A DNA stretch of 64,000 nt, taken from Mycolicibacterium rufum (GTDB lineage: Bacteria > Actinomycetota > Actinomycetes > Mycobacteriales > Mycobacteriaceae). The stretch is from positions 5,208,001 to 5,272,000 of the forward strand of contig NZ_CP092427.2 of assembly GCF_022374875.2 (NCBI RefSeq), given 5' to 3'. The position numbers were made by a program, and so were the translations under genes. How positions within the stretch are numbered: the first letter of the stretch is position 1; the number at the start of each line of letters is the position of its first letter. Below the pieces are notes generated by a model that was given only the letters and a program-made list of their open reading frames with translations, had not been told where the DNA came from and did not search any database. Shown here one piece after another: positions 42,227 through 52,168 of the stretch.

Positions 42227-43081
42227 ATGTCCAGAGAACTGTCCCTCGCCCTCGTCCAGCATGATGCCGCGACATCGCCCGACGACTTCGACCGCGAACT
42301 GCGGCTGCTGGCGCGGCAATATGCGGCGACCTCGATGTTCGTGTTCCCCGAGCAGCATCTCCTGGGCAGTTGGGATCCGTGGGACCCCACGAGCACCGAG
42401 CGGCACGCCGAAACGCTCGACGGTCCTACGTGCCGGGCGATCGGTGCGCTGGCCGCGGACTTGAACCGGTGGGTGGTGCCGGGCAGCATCCTCGAGCGCA
42501 CCGACGACGGTCGCATCCACAACACGATGGTGGTGTTCGCGCCGACCGGCGAGCTGGTGGCCAGCTACCGCAAAGTCTTCCCGTGGCGCCCCGTGGAGAC
42601 CACCGAACCCGGCCGCGACTTCGTCACCGTGGCCGTCGACGGCGTCGGGACGCTTGGTCTGACGGTCTGCTACGACGCCTGGTTTCCGGAGGTGTCGCGC
42701 CAGCTGGCCTGGATGGGCGCGGAGATCCTGCTGAACGTCGTGCTCACCCCGACCGCCGACCGGGCGCAGGAAGTGGTGCTCGCCCAGGCCAACGCGATCG
42801 TGAACCAGGTGTTCGTGGCCAGCGTCAACGCCGCGGCGCCGCGCGGGCAGGGGCGCAGTCTGCTCGTCGATCCGCAGGGCCGCATCCTCGAGGCCGCGGT
42901 CGGCGCCGAACCCACCGTGCTGGTCGCGACCGTCGACCTCGATGAGGTCGCGCGCACCCGGCAGCACGGCACCGCCGGGGTGACCCGGCCGTGGGCGGCG
43001 CTCACCGAGACCGACCAGGCGATCGAGTTGCCGGTGTACGACGGCAGGATCGATCCGGCCCGGTGGGCGCCCGGGACGTGA
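42227..43081 (+). CDS. Carbon-nitrogen hydrolase (nitrilase superfamily)
   Basis: A 284-residue amidase of the nitrilase superfamily. The Glu-Lys-Cys triad is visible: Glu42 in FPEQH, Lys116 in YRKVFPW and Cys148 in VCYDAWFPE. Such enzymes hydrolyse nitriles or non-peptide amides and release ammonia, which is notable beside glnA1, though no substrate can be named. ATG 42227 (MSRELSLALVQHD) is 83 bases from the divergent epimerase gene. It converges on glnA1; the terminator at 43154-43190 lies between them. Confidence 0.9.
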   Translation: MSRELSLALVQHDAATSPDDFDRELRLLARQYAATSMFVFPEQHLLGSWDPWDPTSTERHAETLDGPTCRAIGALAADLNRWVVPGSILERTDDGRIHNTMVVFAPTGELVASYRKVFPWRPVETTEPGRDFVTVAVDGVGTLGLTVCYDAWFPEVSRQLAWMGAEILLNVVLTPTADRAQEVVLAQANAIVNQVFVASVNAAAPRGQGRSLLVDPQGRILEAAVGAEPTVLVATVDLDEVARTRQHGTAGVTRPWAALTETDQAIELPVYDGRIDPARWAPGT

Positions 43082-43153
43082 CATGCGCTCGAGTGTGAAG
43101 GTGTCGTCACGCTCGCCGTCGACCGTGAAGACAGCTTCACTCTCGGCGCCCGG

Positions 43154-43190
43154 AAACAGAAACGCCCGCCCAGCCTGAGCTGGACGGGCG
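43154..43190 (-). terminator. Rho-independent-type terminator of glnA1
   Basis: A 12-bp stem with one mismatch pairs CGCCCGTCCAGC with GCTGGGCGGGCG in minus-strand sense (43190-43179 with 43174-43163), four-base loop, followed by TTTCTGTTT (43162-43154). It lies 14 bases after the glnA1 stop. The hairpin could also stop nitrilase transcription on the other strand, but without a T-run there. Confidence 0.75.
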
Positions 43191-43203
43191 ATTCCGGGAC
43201 GGC

Positions 43204-44640
43204 TTACACGTCGTAGTACAGCGAGAACTCGTACGGGTGAGGACGGATCTGGATCGGCAGGATCTCGTTCTCCCGCTTGTAGCTGATCCACGTCTCGATC
43301 AGGTCGGGGGTGAACACGCCGCCCTCGGTGAGGTACTCGTGGTCCTCCTCGAGCTTGTCGATCACCGACGCCAGCGAGGTGGGCGCCTGCGGGATGTTCG
43401 CGGCCTCCTCGGGAGGCAGCTCGTAGAGGTCCTTGTCGACCGGGGCCAGCGGCTCGATCTTCTTCTTGATGCCGTCGATACCGGCCATCAGCATCGCCGC
43501 GAACGCCAGGTACGGGTTGCCCGAGCTGTCGGGGCACCGGAACTCGAGGCGCTTGGCCTTCGGGTTGTTGCCGGTGATCGGGATGCGGACGCACGCCGAG
43601 CGGTTGCGCTGGCTGTACACCAGGTTGATCGGCGCCTCGTAGCCCGGCACCAGCCGCTTGTAGGAGTTCACCGTCGGGTTGGTGAACGCCAGCAGCGACG
43701 GCGCGTGGTGCAGGATGCCGCCGATGTAGTGGCGGGCCAGATCCGACAGGCCCGCGTAGCCGGACTCGTCGTGGAACAGCGGCTTGCCGTCCTTCCACAG
43801 CGACTGGTGGGCGTGCATGCCCGACCCGTTGTCGCCGAACAGCGGCTTCGGCATGAAGGTGACGGTCTTGCCGTTCTGCCACGCCGTGTTCTTGATGATG
43901 TATTTGAACAGCAGCACGTCGTCGGCCGCGTGCAGCAGCGTGTTGAACTTGTAGTTGATCTCGGCCTGGCCGGCGGTGCCCACCTCGTGGTGGCCGCGCT
44001 CGAGGACGAACCCGGCGTTCTGCAGGTTGGTGGCCATCTCGTCGCGCAGGTCGACGTAGTGGTCGTACGGCGCGACGGGGAAGTAGCCGCCCTTCGGGCG
44101 GACCTTGTAGCCCCGGTTGGCGCTGCCGTCGGCCTCGAACGGCTCACCGGTGTTCCACCAGCCCGACTCGGAGTCGACCTCGTAGAAGGTGCCGTTGATG
44201 CGCGAGTCGAAGGTCACCGAGTCGAAGATGTAGAACTCGGCCTCGGCGCCGAAGAAGCAGGTGTCGGCGATGCCGGTGCTGGCCAGGTAGTTCTCGGCCT
44301 TGCGGGCGACGTTGCGCGGGTCGCGCGAGTAGGCCTCGCGCGTGAAGGGATCGTGGACGAAGAAGTTGATGTTCAACGTCTTGGCCGCGCGGAACGGATC
44401 GATGCGCGCGGTCGCCGGGTCGGGCAGCAGCATCATGTCGGACTCGTGGATGGACTGGAATCCGCGCACCGACGACCCGTCGAACGCGAGGCCGTCCTCG
44501 AACACGCTCTCGTCGAAAGCCGACGCCGGGATCGAGAAGTGCTGGACGACACCGGGCAGATCGCAGAACCGGATGTCGACGTACTCGACCTTCTCGTCCT
44601 TGATCAGCTTGATGATGTCGTCGGCGGTCTGTTCTGCCAC
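43204..44640 (-). CDS. glnA1: Glutamine synthetase GlnA1
   Basis: The main ammonia-assimilating enzyme: glutamate + NH3 + ATP to glutamine. It is 478 residues, identical in length to M. tuberculosis GlnA1. Landmarks are [45 protein letters not shown] and NRSACVRIP. The GlnE adenylylation tyrosine is Tyr406 in [12 protein letters not shown]. The start is a GTG at 44640 with AAAGGAG (44649-44655) eight bases upstream; the ATG at 44688 is in leader. A four-half-site GlnR-type operator is 52-89 bases upstream, so both transcriptional and GlnE control are indicated. Confidence 0.98.
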   Translation of the reverse strand: MAEQTADDIIKLIKDEKVEYVDIRFCDLPGVVQHFSIPASAFDESVFEDGLAFDGSSVRGFQSIHESDMMLLPDPATARIDPFRAAKTLNINFFVHDPFTREAYSRDPRNVARKAENYLASTGIADTCFFGAEAEFYIFDSVTFDSRINGTFYEVDSESGWWNTGEPFEADGSANRGYKVRPKGGYFPVAPYDHYVDLRDEMATNLQNAGFVLERGHHEVGTAGQAEINYKFNTLLHAADDVLLFKYIIKNTAWQNGKTVTFMPKPLFGDNGSGMHAHQSLWKDGKPLFHDESGYAGLSDLARHYIGGILHHAPSLLAFTNPTVNSYKRLVPGYEAPINLVYSQRNRSACVRIPITGNNPKAKRLEFRCPDSSGNPYLAFAAMLMAGIDGIKKKIEPLAPVDKDLYELPPEEAANIPQAPTSLASVIDKLEEDHEYLTEGGVFTPDLIETWISYKRENEILPIQIRPHPYEFSLYYDV

Positions 44641-44648
44641 TCTTTGCT

Positions 44649-44655
44649 CTCCTTT
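44649..44655 (-). promoter_or_regulatory. Ribosome-binding site of glnA1
   Basis: AAAGGAG on the minus strand, eight bases before GTG 44640. It decides the GTG start over the ATG at 44688. Confidence 0.8.
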
Positions 44656-44691
44656 GACTTGGTAGCCCGCGGCTGACGCTATGGACACGAT

Positions 44692-44729
44692 GTTGCACCG
44701 CCGTCAACCGCATGTTGCGTGGACGTTAC
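44692..44729 (-). promoter_or_regulatory. GlnR-type operator with four half-sites upstream of glnA1
   Basis: On the minus strand GTAAC, GCAAC, TTGAC and GCAAC follow each other with six bases between each, so AC recurs every 11 bp (AC-N9-AC three times over). This matches the actinobacterial GlnR a/b-site consensus gTnAc-n6-GaAAc repeated twice. It ends 52 bases before the glnA1 start codon, consistent with activation during nitrogen limitation. Confidence 0.8.
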
Positions 44730-44774
44730 GCATCCTCCCGCGGCCGTCCGACCGGCGCACCGGCGGCCGCCACC

Positions 44775-44780
44775 TATCCT
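44775..44780 (+). promoter_or_regulatory. -10 element (TATCCT) for the RDD protein gene
   Basis: TATCCT ends six bases before ATG 44787, again suggesting a leaderless start, divergent from glnA1. Confidence 0.5.
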
Positions 44781-44786
44781 GGCGGT

Positions 44787-45251
44787 ATGTCGCGCACGTC
44801 CGGTTCGGGTCTGGGGTCCTGGCTGTCGGGGCCGGGTACACCGGAACCCGGCACGTATCCCGGTGAACGACTCGGGCTGCCGCGCAGCGGGTCCGGGTCG
44901 ATCGCCCGCTTCGGCCGCCGCATCGCCGCGCTCGCGGTGGACTGGGTCATCTCGTTGGGCCTGGCAGCTCTGGCCACGACCCTGGGTCTGATCAGCCTGC
45001 CCGTGCAGACGACCCAGTTGATCGTATGGTTCCTGCTCGGGGTGGTGTCGGTGCGGTTGTTCGGGTTCTCACCCGGTCAGTTCGCGCTGGGTCTGAAGGT
45101 GGTGTCCGTCGACGGCCGCGGCTACGTGGGGGCCGGCCGGGCCCTGGCCCGCGGACTTCTGATCGCGCTGGTGATTCCGGCGCTGTTCACCGACTCCGAC
45201 CTGCGCGGCCTGCACGACCTGGCGACCAAGACCGCGGTCGTCAAGCGGTAG
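44787..45251 (+). CDS. RDD-family membrane protein
   Basis: A 154-residue membrane protein equivalent to the small gene Rv2219A next to glnA1 in M. tuberculosis. After a ~45-residue Gly/Pro/Ser-rich cytoplasmic start comes ARFGRRIAALAVDW, the RDD-domain signature, then hydrophobic helices near residues 53-70 and 75-90, GFSPGQFALGLKVV, and a final DLRGLHDLATKT. RDD function is unknown; transport has been proposed. ATG 44787 is 146 bases from the divergent glnA1 start. It converges on an amidohydrolase gene with a four-base gap. Confidence 0.88.
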   Translation: MSRTSGSGLGSWLSGPGTPEPGTYPGERLGLPRSGSGSIARFGRRIAALAVDWVISLGLAALATTLGLISLPVQTTQLIVWFLLGVVSVRLFGFSPGQFALGLKVVSVDGRGYVGAGRALARGLLIALVIPALFTDSDLRGLHDLATKTAVVKR

Positions 45252-45255
45252 CGCC

Positions 45256-46992
45256 TCAGATCTGGTGGACGACCCTGCCGTTCATCATCGTCATCGTGAC
45301 CGTCGCGGCGTGGATGTCGTGCGGGTCGGCCTCGAAGATGTCCCGGTCCAGCACGATCAGGTCGGCGAGCTTGCCGACCTCGAGTGAACCGACCCTGTCG
45401 TCGAGCCGCAGCTGGTAGGCCGCGCCCAGGGTGTTGGCGAGCACCGCCTCCTCGACGGTCAGCCGCTGATCGGCCGGGGCGAGCACCGGCGCGTCCGGTC
45501 GGCCGATCAACTGCCGGGTGACGCCGATCTGGATCGAGTCGAGCGGCTTGAAGGTGGAGAAGTATCCGGCGGCCGGCCAATCGGTGCCCAACGAGATGCG
45601 GCCGCCCGAGCGCAGCACGTCCCGGGTGCGGTACAGCAGATCCTGACGCGGCCGGCCGTAGCGGACGGCCATGTTCTCCAGCGTGTCCGGGTCGGCCGAC
45701 ATCCAGTTCGCGGAGAACTGCGCGACGACGCCCAGGGTCCCGAATCGTCGGTTGTCGCTGTCCTCGACGTAGACGAGGTGGGCGACGGCGTGGCGGCGAT
45801 CGCGGGCCGGGTTCGCCGCGGCCGCCGCTTCGATCGCGTCGAGCGCGGTGCGGACCGTCCGTTCCCCGCAGGCGTGGACGTGGACGTCGAAGCCGGCCGC
45901 ATCGACCTCGCCGATCAGCTGCCGCCACTGCTGCTCGGTGAACGGTGAACCGCCGGTGGAGTCGGGGTTGTCCGCGTACGGCTCGAGCAGCCAGGCGGTG
46001 TAGCCCCCCTGCGTGCCGTCGCCGATCACCTTCACCACCCCGACGCTGACGAGATCGGTGCAGATCCGGTCGCGCAGCGCGGTCATCGCCGCGACCACGT
46101 CGTCCACTGGCGGTGATTTCACGCTGTAGGACGCGACCACCCGGACCGGCAGCGCGTCCCGGGCCTCGACGTCGGCGTACAACGCGATCAGCGCACCCTG
46201 GTCACCGCCGATGGGCGGCACCCCGGCGTCGAACAGCGACGTGATGCCGGCCGCCGAGGCCTTCGGCAGCCACCCGGTCAGCAACGATCTCATCGTGTCC
46301 GGCGAGATCGGCTCGATCGCGTCGACGATCCCGAGGACCGCGTCCACCTCGAGGACGTAGCCCGTGGGGTCGCCGTCGTCGTCGCGGGCGTAGTAGCTGA
46401 AGCCGGGTATGGGGTCCGGCGAATCGCGGTGCACCCCCACCATCTCCAGCGCTGTGCTGTTGGCCCACAGACTGTGACCGTCGATCGCGAAGAAGAAGCC
46501 CGGCCGGTCGGGCAGGATGCGGTCCAGATCGGTACGCGTCGGCCCCTGCGGGCCGAACATGTCGACGCGCCAGCCGAATCCGCGCACCGGGCCGTCCGGA
46601 TGGTCTGTGGCGTAGGCCGCGATGGCGTCGAGCGCGTCCTGACCCGTGGGCACCTGCAGGTCGACCCCGCTGGTCAGGAACGCGCCGAGGAACGGGTGGA
46701 TGTGGCCCTCCACGAAGCCGGGCAGCACCAGCGAGCCGTCGAGGTCGACCACCCGGGTGTCGGGTCCGGCCAGCGCCTTCGCGCCGGCGCTGTCGCCCAC
46801 ATAGGTGATCGTCGTCCCGGTGACCGCGACGGCTTCGGCCCACGGTGCCGCCTCGTCGGCGGTGTACACGCGGCCGTTGTGGAAGACCGTGTGCGACGGT
46901 TCGGGTGCGCGGGTGTCGCCGGCGACGGCGCGGCGACCGGTCGGGCCGCCGAACGCGGCGAAATGCGGCGCCCACTCACACGCAGTGCACAT
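45256..46992 (-). CDS. YtcJ-type amidohydrolase with N-terminal CxxC
   Basis: A 578-residue metal-dependent amidohydrolase. Metal-site motifs are PGFVEGHIHPFLG (about residues 91-103), FDVHVHACGERT, HAVAHLVYV and SLGTDWPAAG; GKLADLIVLDRD marks the terminal sandwich domain. It starts MCTACEW, with a Cys-x-x-Cys in the first five residues before the usual VFHNGRVYTADE start near residue 36; this extension may bind metal or may be absent if translation begins later. The substrate is unknown. A diverged relative lies at 7.5-9.2 kb. Confidence 0.88.
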   Translation of the reverse strand: MCTACEWAPHFAAFGGPTGRRAVAGDTRAPEPSHTVFHNGRVYTADEAAPWAEAVAVTGTTITYVGDSAGAKALAGPDTRVVDLDGSLVLPGFVEGHIHPFLGAFLTSGVDLQVPTGQDALDAIAAYATDHPDGPVRGFGWRVDMFGPQGPTRTDLDRILPDRPGFFFAIDGHSLWANSTALEMVGVHRDSPDPIPGFSYYARDDDGDPTGYVLEVDAVLGIVDAIEPISPDTMRSLLTGWLPKASAAGITSLFDAGVPPIGGDQGALIALYADVEARDALPVRVVASYSVKSPPVDDVVAAMTALRDRICTDLVSVGVVKVIGDGTQGGYTAWLLEPYADNPDSTGGSPFTEQQWRQLIGEVDAAGFDVHVHACGERTVRTALDAIEAAAAANPARDRRHAVAHLVYVEDSDNRRFGTLGVVAQFSANWMSADPDTLENMAVRYGRPRQDLLYRTRDVLRSGGRISLGTDWPAAGYFSTFKPLDSIQIGVTRQLIGRPDAPVLAPADQRLTVEEAVLANTLGAAYQLRLDDRVGSLEVGKLADLIVLDRDIFEADPHDIHAATVTMTMMNGRVVHQI

Positions 46993-47019
46993 GACCCGTC
47001 TCTCCCCCGAGAGCGGACG

Positions 47020-47772
47020 TCAGCGCCTGCGCACGGTGCGCTGCACGCCGCGCATCTTCGCCTGCGCGGGCAACGGCCCCTTGGGCATCGCGGCGGGGCC
47101 CACCTTCGACCCGAGCGCGGCGAGGCGCGACTCAAGCGAATCCATCTGCTTGACGGTGATGTTGGCCGGCAGCCGGGTCAGGTGGCGCTCCAGTTTGGAC
47201 AGCGGCACCTCCCCGTCCCCGTTGCCGATGATGACGTCGTAGATCGGCACGTCGCCCACCAGGCGGGCGGTGCGCTTCTTCTCCTGGGCCAGCAGCGGCT
47301 TGACGCGCGTGGGGGAGCCCTCGGCGACGAAGATGACGCCGGGCCGGCCGATCATCCGGTGGACCGCGTCGAAGTGTCCGGTCGCGGCGACACCCGGGGT
47401 GACCCGCCACTTGCCGCGCAGATTGTCCAGCGCCCACGCGGCCGCGCCGGTCTGCCCCTCCGCCTTGCGGTAGACGGACTTCTGCGCGCGGCGGCCGAAG
47501 ATGATGAACGCGACCAGCGCACCGAGCACGACGCCCAGCGGGATCAGCATGTACATCGTGTATCCGCCGGCCCAGATGCCCAGTGCCACCGAGGCGGCCA
47601 CGATCGCCACGAACGCGCCGATCATGTACGGCAGCAGCCGCTTGTCCTCTTTGCGCTGGATCTGGAACGCCTGCCACAGCTGGCTGCGCCGCTGCTTGGA
47701 TGCGGCCTTGCGGGCGGCCTTGGCCTCGGCCTTCGCCGCCTTGACCTCCGCGGAGTTACGCGATTTCGCCAT
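47020..47772 (-). CDS. DUF4191 membrane protein (Rv2219-like)
   Basis: A 250-residue protein with a basic, lysine/alanine-rich N-terminus (residues 1-45), two adjacent transmembrane helices (near 50-66 and 72-93), and a cytoplasmic remainder ending in a basic tail (GVQRTVRRR). It is conserved next to lipA in mycobacteria, where it is annotated DUF4191. ATG 47772 is four bases downstream of the lipA stop, so it is probably the last gene of the lipB-lipA-DUF4191 unit. A specific link with lipoylation is suggested only by position. Confidence 0.88.
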   Translation of the reverse strand: MAKSRNSAEVKAAKAEAKAARKAASKQRRSQLWQAFQIQRKEDKRLLPYMIGAFVAIVAASVALGIWAGGYTMYMLIPLGVVLGALVAFIIFGRRAQKSVYRKAEGQTGAAAWALDNLRGKWRVTPGVAATGHFDAVHRMIGRPGVIFVAEGSPTRVKPLLAQEKKRTARLVGDVPIYDVIIGNGDGEVPLSKLERHLTRLPANITVKQMDSLESRLAALGSKVGPAAMPKGPLPAQAKMRGVQRTVRRR

Positions 47773-47776
47773 TGGT

Positions 47777-48739
47777 TCAGGATACGGATGGCTGTGCCGC
47801 CGCCGCGGCCGCTCCGGCCGACCGGGCCGCGATCGTCTGGGCGTACAACTTGCCCGCCCGGTACGACGACCGCACCAGCGGGCCGGCCAGCACGCCGGCG
47901 AACCCGAGGTCGGTCGCGAACTGCTGATGCTCGACGAACTCGTCGGGGTGCACCCACCGCTCCACCGGGTGGTGGCGCGCCGACGGCCGCAGGTACTGAG
48001 TGATGGTGACGATGTCGCAGCCGGCGTCGTACAGATCGCGCAGTGCGGTCCGCACCTCCTCGGGCGTCTCACCCATCCCGAGGATCAGGTTGCTCTTGGT
48101 GACCAGGCCGTCCGCACGCGCCATGGTCAGCACCGACAGGCTGCGCTCGTAGCGGAAGGCCGGCCGGATCCGCTTGAAGATGCGTGGCACCGTTTCGACG
48201 TTGTGCGCCAACACTTCCGGGCGGGTCTCGAAGACCTGGGCGAGCAGCTCCGGCTCGGCGTTGAAGTCGGGGATCAGCAGCTCGACGCCGGTGTTGGGGT
48301 TGAGCGCCTTGATCTGGCGGACCGTTTCGGCGTAGAGCCACGCGCCGCCGTCGGGCAGGTCGTCGCGGGCCACTCCCGTCACCGTCGAGTAGCGCAGGCC
48401 CATCGCCTGCACGCTCTCGGCGACGCGGCGCGGCTCGTCGCGGTCGAGTTCGGCCGGCTTGCCGGTGTCGATCTGGCAGAAGTCGCAGCGCCGGGTGCAC
48501 TGCTCGCCACCGATGAGGAAGGTGGCCTCGCGGTCCTCCCAGCACTCGTAGATGTTGGGGCAGCCCGCCTCTTCGCACACCGTGTGCAGGCCCTCACGGC
48601 GCACCAGCGATTTCAGCTCGGTGTACTCCGGGCCCATCTTGGCTCTGGTCTTGATCCACGGCGGCTTGCGCTCGATCGGCGTCTGGGCGTTGCGCACCTC
48701 GAGCCGGAGCAGCTTGCGGTTACCGGGTTCGACACTCAC
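47777..48739 (-). CDS. lipA: Lipoyl synthase LipA
   Basis: A radical-SAM enzyme that inserts two sulfurs into octanoyl-protein to make lipoyl groups. It is 320 residues and contains both clusters: the auxiliary site [12 protein letters not shown] at about residues 55-66 and the radical-SAM site CTRRCDFC at about 81-88. PDFNAEPE and [14 protein letters not shown] are further family marks. The GTG start at 48739 overlaps the lipB stop by four bases. Its products serve DlaT (50.4 kb), the glycine cleavage system (gcvT at 55.7 kb) and other 2-oxoacid dehydrogenases. Confidence 0.97.
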   Translation of the reverse strand: MSVEPGNRKLLRLEVRNAQTPIERKPPWIKTRAKMGPEYTELKSLVRREGLHTVCEEAGCPNIYECWEDREATFLIGGEQCTRRCDFCQIDTGKPAELDRDEPRRVAESVQAMGLRYSTVTGVARDDLPDGGAWLYAETVRQIKALNPNTGVELLIPDFNAEPELLAQVFETRPEVLAHNVETVPRIFKRIRPAFRYERSLSVLTMARADGLVTKSNLILGMGETPEEVRTALRDLYDAGCDIVTITQYLRPSARHHPVERWVHPDEFVEHQQFATDLGFAGVLAGPLVRSSYRAGKLYAQTIAARSAGAAAAAAQPSVS

Positions 48740-49422
48740 TGCATCGATGCTACTGCGTGATCGGCGTCGCTGAGCCGGCCGTCGAGCACGTCACACACCG
48801 CGTCGGTGACCGGGCCGAGGACGTCGTCGACGGTCACCCGGCGATCGAGCTCGGCCGTCAGCGACGTGACCCCGGCGTCGGCGATGCCGCACGGCACGAT
48901 CGAGCCGTACGCGGCCAGATCGCAGTCGCAGTTCAGCGCGAAACCGTGTTGGGTGGTGCCGCGCGCCACCCGGATGCCGATGGCGGCGATCTTGCGCGCG
49001 GGCCGCGTCTCGTCGGCCGCCACCCACACCCCCGACCGCCCCTCGACCCGGCCGGTCGGCAGACCGAGGTCGGCGCACACCGCGATCAGCGCACCCTCGA
49101 GACGGCGCACGAAGTTCACCACGTCGAGCGGCTCGGCCAGCCCGATGATCGGGTAGCCGACGAGCTGGCCCGGGCCGTGCCAGGTGATCTTGCCGCCGCG
49201 GTCGGTGTCGATGACGGGCGTCCCGTCCACCGGGCGTTCCTCGGCCAGCGTGCGCCGCCCGGCGGTGTACACCGGCGGATGCTGCAGCAGGAGCAGCGTG
49301 TCCGGGCCACCGGCGACGCGGGCGTCGGCGATCTCGCGCTGCAGGTCCCAGGCCGCCTGGTAGTCCACCGTGCCGAGACGGCGCACCACGACGGGCTCGC
49401 TGTTCGACCGGATCGACGCCAT
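48736..49422 (-). CDS. lipB: Octanoyltransferase LipB
   Basis: LipB moves octanoate from acyl carrier protein to target lysines, the step before LipA. The protein is 228 residues, near the M. tuberculosis length. It shows [28 protein letters not shown], the catalytic lysine in [10 protein letters not shown] and the cysteine in [16 protein letters not shown] 49422 ([10 protein letters not shown]) is used; upstream codons would run into the TIGR01777 gene, whose stop is ten bases away. It is coupled to lipA through GTGA. Confidence 0.97.
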   Translation of the reverse strand: MASIRSNSEPVVVRRLGTVDYQAAWDLQREIADARVAGGPDTLLLLQHPPVYTAGRRTLAEERPVDGTPVIDTDRGGKITWHGPGQLVGYPIIGLAEPLDVVNFVRRLEGALIAVCADLGLPTGRVEGRSGVWVAADETRPARKIAAIGIRVARGTTQHGFALNCDCDLAAYGSIVPCGIADAGVTSLTAELDRRVTVDDVLGPVTDAVCDVLDGRLSDADHAVASMQ

Positions 49423-49432
49423 ACCGTCGACG

Positions 49433-50350
49433 CTACTCACGGTGGCCGGCGGTGGCGAACGCCAGCGCCTCGCCGATGGTGTTGTGGTGGAACCGGAAGC
49501 CGGCGCCCTCCAGCGCGGCGGGGATCGCGCGCTGCCCGCCGAGCACACCCTCGTCGGCGAACTCGCCGAGCGCCGCGCGCAGCGCGAAACCGGGCACCAC
49601 GAACGGCGTCGGTCGATTCACGGTGCGACCCAGCGCGGTGGTGAACTCCGCGTTGGTCACCGGGGCGGGTCCGGTGAAGTTCACCGGACCGGCCAGCTCG
49701 TCGTGCGTGATCGCGAACAGCAGCGCCCGCACCTGGTCCTCGAGGCTGATCCACGACAGGTACTGACGCCCGTTGCCCAGCCGCGCGCCCAGGCCGAAGG
49801 AGAACAGCGGGCGGATTCGGCCCAGCATGCCGCCCGAGGTCGACATCACCAAGCCGGTGCGGGGGAGCACCACCCGCACCCCCGACTGGGCGGCGACCGC
49901 GGTGGCCGACTCCCAGTCCACGGTGAGGCGCGCCAGGAACGTCTGCCCGGGCGCCGCGGTCTCGTCGACGGGCCGGGCGCCGGTGTTGCCGTAGTAGCCG
50001 ACCGCGCTGGCGTTGACCAGCACCGGCACCCCGGCGTCGACGACGGCGCGGGAGAGCACCTCTGTCGGGCCGATGCGGCTGTCGCGCAGGCTCTGCTTGA
50101 ACGCCCCGGACCACCGCTTCTCGCCGACGTTGACCCCGCACAGGTTGACCACGGCGTCGACGCCGCGCAGCGCACCGGCGTCGAACTCACCGGTGTCCGG
50201 GTTCCAGAACACCTCGTCGGCGTTCGACGGCGCCCGCCGCACGATGCGCAGCACCCGGTGATCGGTGGCACGCAGCGCATACACCAGCGCGGTACCGATC
50301 AGACCGGACGACCCCGCAACCGCGATGACCGAATCCGAGGGCATCGACAC
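49433..50350 (-). CDS. TIGR01777-family NAD(P)-binding epimerase
   Basis: A 305-residue SDR-like protein equivalent to Rv2216. The nucleotide motif GSSGLIG is near residues 13-19, and family segments [33 protein letters not shown] and [15 protein letters not shown] are all present. The biochemical role of TIGR01777 proteins is unresolved. It starts at GTG 50350 (or ATG 50344), six bases after the dlaT stop, inside the dlaT-TIGR01777-lipB-lipA run conserved in mycobacteria. Confidence 0.92.
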   Translation of the reverse strand: MSMPSDSVIAVAGSSGLIGTALVYALRATDHRVLRIVRRAPSNADEVFWNPDTGEFDAGALRGVDAVVNLCGVNVGEKRWSGAFKQSLRDSRIGPTEVLSRAVVDAGVPVLVNASAVGYYGNTGARPVDETAAPGQTFLARLTVDWESATAVAAQSGVRVVLPRTGLVMSTSGGMLGRIRPLFSFGLGARLGNGRQYLSWISLEDQVRALLFAITHDELAGPVNFTGPAPVTNAEFTTALGRTVNRPTPFVVPGFALRAALGEFADEGVLGGQRAIPAALEGAGFRFHHNTIGEALAFATAGHRE

Positions 50351-50356
50351 TGCGGT

Positions 50357-52168
50357 CTACAGCCCCAGGTCCGCCTCGAAGGCACCCTCTTCCAGCCGTC
50401 GCTTGATCGTGGTGACGAAGCGGCCGGCGTCGGCGCCATCGATGAGACGGTGGTCGTAGGTCAGCGGCAGGTAACACACGGAGCGGACACCGATCGACTC
50501 GTTACCGAGCTCGTCGACGATCACCCGCGGGCGCTTGACGATCGCACCCGTGCCCAGCATCGCCGCCTGCGGCGGCACCAGGATCGGGGTGTCGAACAGC
50601 GCGCCCTGGCTGCCGATGTTGGTGATGGTGAACGTGCCACCGGACAGTTCGTCGGGCTTGAGGTCACCTGACCGTGCGCGCGCCGCGATGTCGGCGATCG
50701 CCCGCGCCAGTCCGCCGAGCGACAGGTCGCCGGCGTTCTTGATCACCGGGGAGAGCAGACCCTGCTCGGTGTCCACCGCGAAGCCGAGGTGCTCGGCGTC
50801 GTAGTAGGTGATCTCCTTGGATTCCTCGTTGTAGCTGGCGTTGACGTTCGGGTGGATCTTCAGCGCGTCGATCACCGCGCGGGCGATGAACGGCAGGTAC
50901 GTCAGGTTGACGCCCTCGCGCTCGGCGAAACTGGCTTTGGCCTTGGCCCGCAGCGCCACGATCTTGGTCATGTCGACCTCGTGGGTCTGCGTCAATTGCG
51001 CTGTGGCCTGCAGGGATTCGCGCGTCTTCTTCGCGGTGATCTGCCGGATCCGGTTGGCCTTCTGCGTGGTGCCGCGCAGGTGCGCCAGCGCGGCTTCGGG
51101 GGCCGGTGCCGACGTGGTGGTCTTGGCCGGGGCCTCGGCGGCCGGAGCCGGCTTGGCGGCCTCGTCCTTGCTCGACTGGGCGGCCGCCAGCACGTCCTGC
51201 TTGCGGATGCGTCCACCGACGCCGGTGCCCTTGACCGAGGCCAGGTCGACGTTGTTCTCCGCGGCGAGTTTGCGCACCAGCGGCGTCACGTACGGACCGG
51301 AATCGCTCGACTTCGCTTCTGCCGGAGCGGCTTTCGGCTCCGGCTTCGACTCGGGCTCGGCCTTCGGCTCGGGCTTGGACTCCGACTCGGGCTGCGCCTC
51401 CTCCGACGGCTTGGTGGTGGGCTTGGTCTCCTTGGCCGGCTCGGGCTCGGGTTCCGGTTCGGGCTCCGGCTCCGGTTCGGGTTCGGGCTCGGGTTCCGGT
51501 TCAGGCTCCGGCTCGGAGTCCCCGGCGTCGGCGCCCTCGGAGTCGCCGATCTTGCCGAGTTCGCCGCCGACCTCGACGGTGTCGTCCTCCTCGGCGGTGA
51601 TCGACAGCAGGGTGCCCGCGACCGGCGAGGGGATCTCGGTGTCCACCTTGTCGGTCGAGACCTCGACGAGCGGTTCGTCGACCTCGACGCTGTCGCCGAC
51701 CTTCTTCAGCCAGCGCGTCACGGTGCCCTCGGTGACCGACTCGCCGAGTTCAGGCATCAGCACCGGCTGGGATTTCCCCGATCCTCCGCCGGACGACTTC
51801 TTCTCGGGCTTCTTCTCCGGCTCTGGCTCGGCCTCAGCCTCCGGCTCCGGTTCGGCCTCTGGCTCCGGTTCGGGCTCGGGCTCGGATTCGGCTTCCGGCT
51901 CCTGCGCGTCGTCGTCGCCGTCGCTGTCGTCCGCGTCGCCGATCACGGCGAGCTCACCGCCGACCTCGACGGTGTCGTCCTCCTGCGCGACGATCTTCTT
52001 CAACACCCCGGACGCGGGGGACGGGATCTCGGTGTCGACCTTGTCGGTCGACACCTCCAACAGTGGCTCGTCCTCCTCGACCGTGTCTCCCTCTTGCTTC
52101 AGCCAGCGGGTGACAGTCCCCTCGGTAACGCTCTCTCCGAGTGCGGGCATCTGGACGGAGATGGCCAT
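50357..52168 (-). CDS. dlaT: Dihydrolipoamide acyltransferase DlaT (E2)
   Basis: The E2 core of pyruvate dehydrogenase, and in M. tuberculosis also of the peroxynitrite reductase system. In 603 residues there are two lipoyl domains (about 4-77 and 139-210, each with [14 protein letters not shown] carrying the lipoyl lysine), acidic Pro/Glu linkers, a peripheral subunit-binding domain (near residue 295, [15 protein letters not shown]) and a catalytic domain ending with [13 protein letters not shown]. The second linker has 13 consecutive Glu-Pro units. ATG 52168 has AGGGAG ten bases upstream. It is listed as sucB/Rv2215 in older annotation. Confidence 0.97.
   Translation of the reverse strand: MAISVQMPALGESVTEGTVTRWLKQEGDTVEEDEPLLEVSTDKVDTEIPSPASGVLKKIVAQEDDTVEVGGELAVIGDADDSDGDDDAQEPEAESEPEPEPEPEAEPEPEAEAEPEPEKKPEKKSSGGGSGKSQPVLMPELGESVTEGTVTRWLKKVGDSVEVDEPLVEVSTDKVDTEIPSPVAGTLLSITAEEDDTVEVGGELGKIGDSEGADAGDSEPEPEPEPEPEPEPEPEPEPEPEPEPAKETKPTTKPSEEAQPESESKPEPKAEPESKPEPKAAPAEAKSSDSGPYVTPLVRKLAAENNVDLASVKGTGVGGRIRKQDVLAAAQSSKDEAAKPAPAAEAPAKTTTSAPAPEAALAHLRGTTQKANRIRQITAKKTRESLQATAQLTQTHEVDMTKIVALRAKAKASFAEREGVNLTYLPFIARAVIDALKIHPNVNASYNEESKEITYYDAEHLGFAVDTEQGLLSPVIKNAGDLSLGGLARAIADIAARARSGDLKPDELSGGTFTITNIGSQGALFDTPILVPPQAAMLGTGAIVKRPRVIVDELGNESIGVRSVCYLPLTYDHRLIDGADAGRFVTTIKRRLEEGAFEADLGL
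51438..51515 (-). repeat. Hexanucleotide repeat encoding (Glu-Pro)13 in dlaT
   Basis: Thirteen in-frame six-base units, each Glu codon plus Pro codon with third-base variation, form the linker after the second lipoyl domain. A shorter acidic E/P-rich stretch encodes the first linker near 51.82-51.91 kb. Such repeats can change length by slippage without breaking the frame. Confidence 0.85.

Noticed and set aside
51430..51910. Regular short repeats that might suggest a CRISPR array or minisatellite
   Set aside because: They are in-frame Glu-Pro codons within dlaT, with no spacers and no cas genes. No CRISPR array was seen anywhere in the window.
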